A stretch of 64,000 nt of DNA from assembly GCF_001681715.1 (NCBI RefSeq), contig NZ_LNWY01000019.1, forward strand, positions 62,001-126,000, given 5' to 3'. A program made the translations under genes and the position numbers. The stretch comes from Tritonibacter mobilis (GTDB lineage Bacteria > Pseudomonadota > Alphaproteobacteria > Rhodobacterales > Rhodobacteraceae). The notes beneath the pieces are model-generated. The model did not search any database. It was not told the DNA's origin and saw only the letters and a list, made by a program, of their open reading frames with translations. Each line of letters begins with the position of its first letter. The first letter of the stretch is position 1. Positions 41,328 to 48,658 of this stretch are shown here, piece after piece.

Positions 41328-42050
41328 TCAGACGAAGAACTGGCCGCCGTTTGCGGAAATGGTGGAGCCGTTGATAAACGATGCCTCGTCCGAGGCGAGA
41401 AAGCCCACGCAGCGCGCAATTTCTTCAGGCTCACCCAGACGCCCTGTGGGGATCTGGCCGATGATTGCATCGCGCACTTTTTCGGGCACTGCCATCACCA
41501 TTTCCGTCGCGATATAGCCGGGGCAGACCGCGTTTGCGGTGATGCCCTTGGCCGCGCCTTCCTGAGCCAGAGATTTCACAATGCCGAGGTCGCCTGCCTT
41601 GGTTGCGGCATAGTTGACCTGTGCAAACTGGCCCTTTTGACCATTGATCGACGAGATCACAATCACCCGGCCAAAACCCCGTTCGCGCATGCCGGGCCAG
41701 ACCGGATGCACCGTGTTAAAGACGCCGGTCAGGTTGGTATCAATCACCTGCTGCCATTGTTCGGGCTGCATTTTGTGAAAAGGTGCGTCACGGGTGATGC
41801 CCGCATTGGCGACAACGATGTCGATTGGGCCAAGTTCCGCCTCAACCTGCGCGATCCCGGCCTTGCTTTCCTCATAGCTGGCCACGTTCCATTTGAAGGT
41901 CTTGATTCCGGTTTCTTCGGTAAACTGTGCAGCTGCGGCATCGTTGCCGGCATAGGTCGCGGCGACCTGACAGCCTTGCGCCTGAAGAGTCTTAGAAATA
42001 GCGGCGCCGATACCGCGCGATCCGCCGGTAACAAGGGCAATACGAGCCAT
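41328..42050 (-). CDS. phaB: acetoacetyl-CoA reductase
   Basis: PhaB reduces acetoacetyl-CoA to (R)-3-hydroxybutyryl-CoA with NADPH for polyhydroxyalkanoate synthesis. The 240-residue short-chain dehydrogenase has ALVTGGSRGIGAAI, VVANAGITRDAPFHKM, the catalytic Ser (VISSINGQKGQFAQ), Tyr and Lys in VNYAATKAG, and AVCPGYIATEMV. The INGQKGQFGQ-type block is the PhaB hallmark. It follows phaA by 223 bases, but a terminator stands between, so it may also have its own promoter. Confidence 0.96.
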   Translation of the reverse strand: MARIALVTGGSRGIGAAISKTLQAQGCQVAATYAGNDAAAAQFTEETGIKTFKWNVASYEESKAGIAQVEAELGPIDIVVANAGITRDAPFHKMQPEQWQQVIDTNLTGVFNTVHPVWPGMRERGFGRVIVISSINGQKGQFAQVNYAATKAGDLGIVKSLAQEGAAKGITANAVCPGYIATEMVMAVPEKVRDAIIGQIPTGRLGEPEEIARCVGFLASDEASFINGSTISANGGQFFV

Positions 42051-42206
42051 GTGAGGGGTCCTCCAACTTCTTTACTTCACTTTGTAATCTTATTGCACAT
42101 CTATCAGTATTAGAGCAATAAAATTTCACAACCATTTTGCGCTTGCAGCATTCCGCCACGTCTCAGGTCGTGGCCCCACACTAAACCGGAGATTGTAACG
42201 GGGGAA

Positions 42207-42244
42207 CGAAAAAACAAAGGGGCGCCCGAAGACGCCCCAAAATC
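42207..42244 (-). terminator. terminator after phaA
   Basis: On the minus strand GGGGCG and CGCCCC pair around TCTTCGGG and are followed by TTTGTTTTTTC. It separates phaA from phaB. Confidence 0.85.
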
Positions 42245-42273
42245 AGCCTATATTTAAAGCGTTTGCGCGCTTT

Positions 42274-43449
42274 TTACGGACGCTCAACGCACATGGCGAC
42301 GCCCATGCCGCCACCGATGCACAGAGTCGCGAGACCTTTTTTCGCGCCGCGGCGTTTCATTTCAAACAGCAGCGTGTTCAGAACGCGGCAGCCGGAGGCA
42401 CCGATCGGGTGGCCGATGGCGATGGCGCCGCCGTTGACGTTCACGATCTCCGGGTTCCAGCCCATGTCCTTGTTCACGGCGCAGGCCTGCGCGGCAAAGG
42501 CTTCGTTGGCTTCGACCAGATCCAGATCATCGACGGACCAGCCTGCCTTTTCCAATGCTTTGCGCGAGGCAAACACCGGGCCGACGCCCATGATAGACGG
42601 GTCCAGACCTGCGGTGGCATAGGATGCGATGCGGGCGAGCGGCTCAATGCCGCGCTTTTCGGCCTCGTCGGCGCTCATCAACAGGGTCGCCGCCGCGCCG
42701 TCGTTCAGGCCGGAGGCATTCGCCGCCGTCACCGAACCGTCGCGAGTGAACGCGGGGCGCAGTTTTTGCATCGCCTCAATGGTGGCACCGTGGCGGATGT
42801 ATTCGTCCTGATCCACGGTGATGTCACCCTTGCGGTGCTTCACGACAAAGGCTGCGATCTCATCGGCGAATTTACCCGCTTTTTGCGCGGCTTCGGCCTT
42901 GTTTTGCGACGCGACAGCAAATTCGTCCTGCATGTCGCGCGAAATCTGCCATTGCTCGGCCACGTTTTCTGCAGTCTGGCCCATGTGGTAGCCGTTGAAA
43001 GCATCCCACAGACCATCGCGGATCATGGTGTCGATATATTGCATGTCGCCCATTTTGTGACCTGCGCGCAGGTTGGCAGCATGGGGAGAGAGGGTCATGT
43101 TTTCCTGACCGCCTGCGGCCACGATGGACGCATCCCCCAGTTGGATGTGCTGTGCGCCGAGGGCCACGGCGCGCAGGCCCGACCCGCACACCTGATTGAT
43201 GCTCCAAGCGGCGGATTCTTTTGGCAGGCCTGCGTTGATATGGGCCTGACGCGCGGGGTTCTGGCCTTGGGCTGCGGTCAGCACCTGGCCGAGAATGGTT
43301 TCCGAGACCTCGGATTTGTCGATGCCTGCGCGGGCCACGACGGCCTCCAGCACAGCTGCGCCCAGATCGTGGGCGGGCGTGTTGGCGAAGGCGCCGCCAA
43401 AGCTGCCGACGGCGGTGCGCGCGGCGGATGCGATTACTACGTTGGTCAT
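42274..43449 (-). CDS. phaA: acetyl-CoA C-acetyltransferase (beta-ketothiolase)
   Basis: PhaA joins two acetyl-CoA into acetoacetyl-CoA. The 391-residue thiolase has the acyl-accepting Cys in [15 protein letters not shown] (near residue 89), [19 protein letters not shown] with the catalytic His, and [12 protein letters not shown] with the second Cys. Length is normal. AGAGGA stands nine bases before the ATG; the frame runs on upstream but that part is not thiolase-like. With phaB it supplies the polyhydroxybutyrate precursor; no phaC gene is in the window. Confidence 0.96.
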   Translation of the reverse strand: MTNVVIASAARTAVGSFGGAFANTPAHDLGAAVLEAVVARAGIDKSEVSETILGQVLTAAQGQNPARQAHINAGLPKESAAWSINQVCGSGLRAVALGAQHIQLGDASIVAAGGQENMTLSPHAANLRAGHKMGDMQYIDTMIRDGLWDAFNGYHMGQTAENVAEQWQISRDMQDEFAVASQNKAEAAQKAGKFADEIAAFVVKHRKGDITVDQDEYIRHGATIEAMQKLRPAFTRDGSVTAANASGLNDGAAATLLMSADEAEKRGIEPLARIASYATAGLDPSIMGVGPVFASRKALEKAGWSVDDLDLVEANEAFAAQACAVNKDMGWNPEIVNVNGGAIAIGHPIGASGCRVLNTLLFEMKRRGAKKGLATLCIGGGMGVAMCVERP

Positions 43450-43845
43450 TCGGTCAGTCCTCTGCATGTTCTGCGAAAACGCCGACGCGGCGGGGTCTTT
43501 AGCGTCACCCGGATTGCGCGACGTCTCCTCCCTTCCACCTTGGAATAGCCCAACCGTGCAGTTGCAGCAATGGTTTCGGCACAACCAGCGTGGATTGCGC
43601 ATAAAATCGAAATTGATTTCAGGTCTGGATGCGCCGGGTGAAGCAAGGCGCGGACGTGCCACAAAACACAAGTCAGCCCCTACTTGTTCCGCTGCCTGCC
43701 ACGGTGAAACTTGGGGATTTATGCGGAGGACGCTATGCGGGCGGGAAATGCAACGACATGTATGATCCACTGCCACGGGTCATGTCGCGTGGCAGTGGAG
43801 TGTCATCAGGTGCTGTACTGCAGCAAACATCGCAGCAAGCAGGAA
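43450..43845. other. gene-poor stretch between phaA and the EAL gene, with hairpin
   Basis: About 400 bases hold no convincing gene on either strand. The clear structure is a perfect eleven-base inverted repeat CCACTGCCACG / CGTGGCAGTGG at 43767-43798 with a ten-base loop. No T-run follows on the minus side, so it is a poor terminator; an operator or a structured RNA leader is possible. The phaA promoter should lie in this stretch. Confidence 0.5.
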
Positions 43846-44685
43846 TCAGGCGCGGGCGCGCGACTCACCTTCGCCCTGCCAAGGGGGCGTGATAGACGGC
43901 GCACCATAGAGGAAGCCTTGCAGGCAATCCGCCCCGGCAGCGATCAGGAATTCTGCGTCTTCCTGCCGTTCCACCGACTCTGCGACAATAAACATGTCAA
44001 ACTGTTTGGCGATGGCGATCAGGGCTTTGATTACCGCTTGATTGTCGTGGTTGCTGTGCACGCCGCGCACAAACTGGCCGTCAATTTTCACCGCATCAAA
44101 GAAGAAATCGCGGAAATGACCAATGGCAGTGGTGCCCGCGCCAAAGTTATCAAGCGCAAAGGCGATCCCGTGCTGTTGCATCTGATCCATAAAGTCGATC
44201 ACCAGTTCTGGCGCGGCCATGGCCGAGGCTTCGGAGATTTCCAGCACCAGCCGTTCGCCCAGAAACTGATCGCGTTCCAAAAACCGCTCAAGCACCTTAT
44301 TCCATTGGCTGTAGCCGATGGACCGGGCGGACATATTGATCGACAGCCGCACATTGGGATTGCGCTGCAGAACCCGCAGACCCTGTTCCAGCGCGAGGCA
44401 GTCGAGCTTGCGCCCCAACTCGCGCTCCTCAATCACGCCCATGAACTCGCGCGCGGGGATAATGCGCCCGGTGGCGTCCATGACACGGATGTAGCCCTCG
44501 TAAAAGGCGATGGTATCGGTTGCCTGACTTTGCACGATGGGCTGATAGGCGAGCAGGGTCTGATCATGCTTCACCGCCTCCGCCACCATGTCCACAACAT
44601 TGCGGTCGCGTGCCACGATCGCAGCTGACAGAGGGTTTTCAGCCCCTTCCGGGATGTCGTTCTTCCAGAAATGCCGTTTCTTCAC
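43846..44685 (-). CDS. EAL-domain protein, probably catalytically weak or dead
   Basis: The 279-residue protein is a soluble, stand-alone EAL domain with no sensor or GGDEF part. EAL domains cut cyclic di-GMP. Here the name motif ExLxR reads EGYIR, and DDFGxG reads LDNFGAG, with the second metal aspartate changed to Asn; SINMSA, LEISE, VKIDG and AESVE are kept. It may bind c-di-GMP as an effector rather than cut it. The start is a GTG giving MKKRHFWKND. A 16-base perfect palindrome lies 26 bases upstream of the start. Confidence 0.88.
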   Translation of the reverse strand: MKKRHFWKNDIPEGAENPLSAAIVARDRNVVDMVAEAVKHDQTLLAYQPIVQSQATDTIAFYEGYIRVMDATGRIIPAREFMGVIEERELGRKLDCLALEQGLRVLQRNPNVRLSINMSARSIGYSQWNKVLERFLERDQFLGERLVLEISEASAMAAPELVIDFMDQMQQHGIAFALDNFGAGTTAIGHFRDFFFDAVKIDGQFVRGVHSNHDNQAVIKALIAIAKQFDMFIVAESVERQEDAEFLIAAGADCLQGFLYGAPSITPPWQGEGESRARA

Positions 44686-44710
44686 GTTCTCAGCCCCATC
44701 GGTTTGCGGT

Positions 44711-44726
44711 GCCCTTGCGCAAGGGC
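44711..44726. promoter_or_regulatory. perfect palindrome upstream of the EAL gene
   Basis: GCCCTTGCGCAAGGGC is its own reverse complement. A second, six-base inverted repeat TGTAGA / TCTACA lies at 44739-44756. Either could be an operator; no factor is recognised. Confidence 0.45.
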
Positions 44727-44868
44727 AGCCTTCCGAGTTGTAGATTGGACTCTACAGTCTCTCAAAAGGGTTGAGCGGGGATTAAGACGCGAATTTTAAC
44801 TACCCCGCCGGCAGAACGCGCAAAAACGTCGCTCTGCCGGAGGAGAAGGCCCGGGGCATTCGCCGCGG

Positions 44869-45432
44869 TCAGGACCCGGCGACCAAGGCAGCGATCACCG
44901 CGCGTGCGCTCTCTGACGCCCAGTCCGCCTCGCCGCGAAGACGTGCAATCTCATTGCCTTCGGGGTCAAGAATCACGGTGATCGGCAGACCAAAAACCCC
45001 CATTTCGCGTGCCACGGCACTCTTGGGATCCTGATGGCGCGGCAGATTGGTGACGCCAATTTCGTCAAAGAACTTTTTGATGCCAGCCGGGTTGTTGCGC
45101 CCGGTTGCCAGCGTCAAAACTTCGAAATTCTCGCCGCCGAACTCGTCTTGCAGGGCCGAGAGCATCGGCATTTCCTTACGGCAGGGCGGGCACCATGTGG
45201 CCCAGAAGTTCAGCAGGACATATTTGCCCTCATAGTCCGACAGCTGCGCCTCACCCGCGCCATCGGCCAGCTCAAAACTGGCATTTGATGCCGCTTTTGC
45301 CTCGGTGTGGAAGACCAGTTTCTTCATGTCGCCTTCGCGCAGCGCTTCTACCGCGCTGAGGTCGGCGCCAAAGGCGGCATTTGCACCGAGGGCAAGGGCC
45401 ATATAAAGGGAAAGCTGACGAACAATACGCAT
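44869..45432 (-). CDS. TlpA-family thiol:disulfide oxidoreductase, periplasmic
   Basis: The 187-residue protein has a signal peptide (about 1-22, [12 protein letters not shown]) and a thioredoxin domain with active site [15 protein letters not shown] and a cis-Pro loop [12 protein letters not shown]. TlpA-type proteins keep thiols reduced in the periplasm, often for cytochrome c or oxidase assembly. It is divergent from argH with about 19 bases between the starts. The start giving [15 protein letters not shown] is used because a longer upstream frame only mirrors argH. An imperfect hairpin at 44808-44840 follows the neighbouring region. Confidence 0.92.
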   Translation of the reverse strand: MRIVRQLSLYMALALGANAAFGADLSAVEALREGDMKKLVFHTEAKAASNASFELADGAGEAQLSDYEGKYVLLNFWATWCPPCRKEMPMLSALQDEFGGENFEVLTLATGRNNPAGIKKFFDEIGVTNLPRHQDPKSAVAREMGVFGLPITVILDPEGNEIARLRGEADWASESARAVIAALVAGS

Positions 45433-45451
45433 AGTATCTCCAGGGTTGGCC

Positions 45452-46843
45452 ATGACAGACAAGACCTCGAACCAGATGTGGGGCGGCCGCTTTGCCGCCG
45501 GACCGGACGCGATCATGGAGGCCATCAATGCCTCGATCGGATTCGACCAGCGCATGGCAGCGCAGGATATTGCCGGTTCACGGGCGCATGCTGCGATGCT
45601 CGCCGCCACCGGTGTGATTACGGATAGTGATGCAGACGCGATCCGTGAAGGGCTGCTCACCGTTTTGTCAGAGATCGAAAGCGGAAATTTCCAGTTTTCC
45701 ACTGCTCTCGAAGACATCCACATGAATGTCGAGGCGCGCCTCAAGGAGATCATTGGCGAGCCAGCAGGCCGTCTGCACACTGGCCGGTCGCGCAACGATC
45801 AGGTCGCAACAGACTTCAAACTCTGGGTGCGCGATCAGTTCGATGCCGCAGAAAAAGGCCTGCTGGCGCTGATTGGCGCACTGGTGGATCAGGCCGAGGC
45901 TGGCGCGGATTGGGTGATGCCGGGCTTTACCCACTTGCAAACCGCGCAGCCAGTCACATGGGGGCATCACATGATGGCCTATGTGGAGATGTTTGGCCGC
46001 GACCTCAGCCGCGTCCGCGATGCCCGCAAACGGATGAACGAATCGCCCCTTGGCTCTGCCGCGCTGGCGGGGACGTCTTTCCCGATTGATCGCGAGATGA
46101 CCGCCGAAGCCCTTGGTTTTGACCGCCCGACCGCGAACTCGCTTGATGCGGTCTCGGACCGTGATTTCGCGCTGGAGTTTCTGTCGACCGCCTCCATCTG
46201 CGCCATGCATCTGTCGCGCTTTGCCGAAGAGCTGGTGATCTGGTCGTCGGCGCAGTTCCGCTTTGTGACGCTTTCGGATCGGTTCTCCACCGGCTCCTCG
46301 ATCATGCCGCAGAAGAAGAACCCTGACGCCGCCGAGCTGATCCGCGCCAAGGTGGGTCGAATCTTTGGTGCCAACACGGCGCTGATGATGGTGATGAAGG
46401 GGCTGCCACTGGCCTATTCCAAGGACATGCAGGAAGACAAGGAACAGGTCTTTGATGCCGCCGACAACTGGATGCTCGCACTTGCGGCGATGGAAGGCAT
46501 GGTGAAGGACATGACCGGCAATCGCGAAAGCCTTGCGGCCGCGGCGGGGTCTGGCTTCTCCACCGCCACCGATCTGGCGGATTGGATGGTGCGGGTTCTC
46601 AAGGTGCCGTTCCGCGATGCGCACCATGTCACCGGCGCTTTGGTCGCGATGGCCGAAGGGCGCGGCGTTGATTTGCCGGATCTGACCCTTGAGGACATGA
46701 AATCCGTGCATGAGGGCATCACCGAGGATATCTTCTCTGTATTAGGCGTCGAGAATTCGGTGAATTCGCGTATGTCTTATGGCGGCACCGCCCCCGCGCA
46801 GGTGCGCGCTCAGGTGGCTCGCTGGAAAGAGATCTTGGGCTAA
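45452..46843 (+). CDS. argH: argininosuccinate lyase
   Basis: ArgH splits argininosuccinate into arginine and fumarate, the last step of arginine synthesis. The 463-residue protein has [13 protein letters not shown] at the N-terminus, [32 protein letters not shown], and the family signature [12 protein letters not shown] (about residue 282). Length is normal. The ATG follows AGGG; a TTG two codons earlier is possible. The promoter must lie within the divergent tlpA gene because the intergenic space is tiny. Two small lipoprotein genes follow at once. Confidence 0.97.
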   Translation: MTDKTSNQMWGGRFAAGPDAIMEAINASIGFDQRMAAQDIAGSRAHAAMLAATGVITDSDADAIREGLLTVLSEIESGNFQFSTALEDIHMNVEARLKEIIGEPAGRLHTGRSRNDQVATDFKLWVRDQFDAAEKGLLALIGALVDQAEAGADWVMPGFTHLQTAQPVTWGHHMMAYVEMFGRDLSRVRDARKRMNESPLGSAALAGTSFPIDREMTAEALGFDRPTANSLDAVSDRDFALEFLSTASICAMHLSRFAEELVIWSSAQFRFVTLSDRFSTGSSIMPQKKNPDAAELIRAKVGRIFGANTALMMVMKGLPLAYSKDMQEDKEQVFDAADNWMLALAAMEGMVKDMTGNRESLAAAAGSGFSTATDLADWMVRVLKVPFRDAHHVTGALVAMAEGRGVDLPDLTLEDMKSVHEGITEDIFSVLGVENSVNSRMSYGGTAPAQVRAQVARWKEILG

Positions 46844-46867
46844 CCCCCTGAGGCAGGAGAGAATAAC

Positions 46868-47044
46868 ATGACCCGTATTCTGATGTTTCTTGGTGTCGCA
46901 GCGGTGCTCAGCGCCTGCGGTGCAGATGGCGAACCCGTTCGTCCAAGCCTCAACGCGGGTCTTGGCCTCTCTAGTAGCGGCGTGCATGTCGGTGGCGCAG
47001 TCGGCGTCAGCAAAGGCCCCGTCACCTTGAGTGTAGGCCTGTGA
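46868..47044 (+). CDS. small lipoprotein after argH
   Basis: The 58-residue product starts MTRILMFLGVAAVLSACGAD with a clear lipobox LSAC at residue 16-17. The mature part is a short, glycine-rich, beta-like sequence (AGLGLSSSGVHVGGAVGVSK) ending in VTLSVGL, like a single membrane-barrel hairpin. CAGGAGAG precedes the ATG, 24 bases after the argH stop. Short enough to be missed by gene callers. Function unknown. Confidence 0.75.
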   Translation: MTRILMFLGVAAVLSACGADGEPVRPSLNAGLGLSSSGVHVGGAVGVSKGPVTLSVGL

Positions 47045-47051
47045 TGCGGTC

Positions 47052-47186
47052 GTGCTCTTTCTGTGTTTGGCCGTGGTTGTCGGCTGTGATAGCACCGGCG
47101 CTCCGTTATCTAACCCTGCCGAGCCGACCGCGCCGGGGATTCACATCTCTGGCGAGGCGCGCGTGGGTGTCGTCTACGGCGATTGA
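47052..47186 (+). CDS. second small lipoprotein before lysA
   Basis: From a GTG eight bases after the previous stop, 44 codons encode MLFLCLAVVVGCDSTGAPLS with a lipobox VVGC, followed by PTAPGIHISGEARVGVVYGD. The ending GIHISGEARVGVVY echoes the GVHVGGAVGV of its neighbour, suggesting related proteins. No strong ribosome site is seen; translation is probably coupled. Function unknown. Confidence 0.6.
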   Translation: MLFLCLAVVVGCDSTGAPLSNPAEPTAPGIHISGEARVGVVYGD

Positions 47187-47296
47187 CAAGGGCGCACTGC
47201 TGGTTGTCCTGCCGCAAGGCGGGGCAGCCAACTCCCTGTGTATCCACACATCGGAATCATTTGCCCAAGGGGCCAGTTTTGCCCTAAACGCGGGCC

Positions 47297-48562
47297 ATGG
47301 ATCATTTTCTCTACCGCGATGGCGCATTGCACGCCGAAGACGTCCCCGTAGCCGAGATTGCCGCTACGGTGGGCACGCCGTTCTACGTCTATTCGACCGC
47401 GACGCTCTTGCGCCACTTCCGCCTGTTTGATGAGGCACTCGAAGGCACCGACCATCTGGTGTGCTACGCGATGAAGGCCGCCTCCAATCAGGCGATCCTG
47501 AAAACGCTGGCCGCGGCGGGTGCGGGCATGGATGTGGTCAGCGAGGGCGAATATCGCCGCGCCAAGGCCGCAGGCGTGCCGGGGGACAAGATCGTCTTTT
47601 CCGGCGTCGGCAAGACCACAGACGAGATCCGATGCGCGCTGAGCGGCGGCATTCGGCAATTCAACGTCGAATCCGAGCCCGAGATGGAAGTCATCAATGC
47701 CGTCGCGCTGGAACTCGGCACCACCGCGCCGATCACCGTGCGGGTGAATCCGGATGTGGATGCCAAAACCCACGCCAAGATTGCCACCGGCAAATCCGAG
47801 AACAAATTCGGCATCCCGATTGCGCGCGCCCGCGAGGTCTATGCCCATGCCGCCAGCCTGCCGGGGCTTGAGGTCATCGGGATCGACGTTCACATCGGCT
47901 CTCAGCTCACGGATCTCGCCCCGTTCCGCCTTGCGTATCAAAAGGTTGCGGAGCTGACGCAGGCCCTGCGCGAGGATGGTCACGATATTCGCCGCCTCGA
48001 TCTGGGCGGCGGGTTGGGCATCCCTTACACCCGCTCCAACGAGGCGCCGCCGCTGCCGGTGGAATACGGCCAGATGATCAAGGAAGAACTCGGCCATCTG
48101 GGCTGCGAGATTGAGATCGAGCCGGGCCGACTGGTGGCAGGCAACGCAGGGATCATGGTCTCCAAGGTGATCTACGTCAAAGAGGGCGAAGGGCGCGATT
48201 TCTTGATTCTGGATGGCGCGATGAACGACCTTATTCGCCCTGCCATGTATGAGGCCTATCACGATATTATTCCGGTTGTGGAGCCTACGCCGGGACTGGA
48301 ACCCAAACCTTACGATATCGTCGGCCCGGTCTGCGAAAGCGGCGATACCTTTGCCAAGCAGCGCCAGATGCCGCCGCTGGGGGCGGGCGATCTGGTCGCC
48401 TTCCGCAGTGCGGGCGCTTACGGCGCGGTGATGTCGAGCGAATACAACTCTCGCCCGCTGATCCCCGAGGTTCTGGTGCATGGCGATCAATTTGCGGTCA
48501 TCCGGCAACGCCCGACCTTTGACGAGATGATAAATCGCGATACCATCCCGGAGTGGCTGTAA
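47297..48562 (+). CDS. lysA: diaminopimelate decarboxylase
   Basis: LysA makes lysine from meso-diaminopimelate using PLP. The 421-residue protein has the PLP lysine in VCYAMKAASNQAIL (about 56), the loop GAGMDVVSEGEYRRA, the phosphate-binding glycines RLDLGGGLGIPY, EPGRLVAGNAGIM and the substrate block GPVCESGDTFAKQR. All are normal. It has its own spacing of 110 bases after the lipoprotein ORFs, including a GC-rich hairpin near 47201-47230 that may end the argH transcript. Confidence 0.97.
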   Translation: MDHFLYRDGALHAEDVPVAEIAATVGTPFYVYSTATLLRHFRLFDEALEGTDHLVCYAMKAASNQAILKTLAAAGAGMDVVSEGEYRRAKAAGVPGDKIVFSGVGKTTDEIRCALSGGIRQFNVESEPEMEVINAVALELGTTAPITVRVNPDVDAKTHAKIATGKSENKFGIPIARAREVYAHAASLPGLEVIGIDVHIGSQLTDLAPFRLAYQKVAELTQALREDGHDIRRLDLGGGLGIPYTRSNEAPPLPVEYGQMIKEELGHLGCEIEIEPGRLVAGNAGIMVSKVIYVKEGEGRDFLILDGAMNDLIRPAMYEAYHDIIPVVEPTPGLEPKPYDIVGPVCESGDTFAKQRQMPPLGAGDLVAFRSAGAYGAVMSSEYNSRPLIPEVLVHGDQFAVIRQRPTFDEMINRDTIPEWL

Positions 48563-48658
48563 CCCGCGCGCTTGGCTTGCCTCATCTGAACATTTAGATG
48601 GGGCGAGACGCATGGGGAGGGCCACGCCCCATTCAGGGCACACCCAAGGCGGAGCGGT

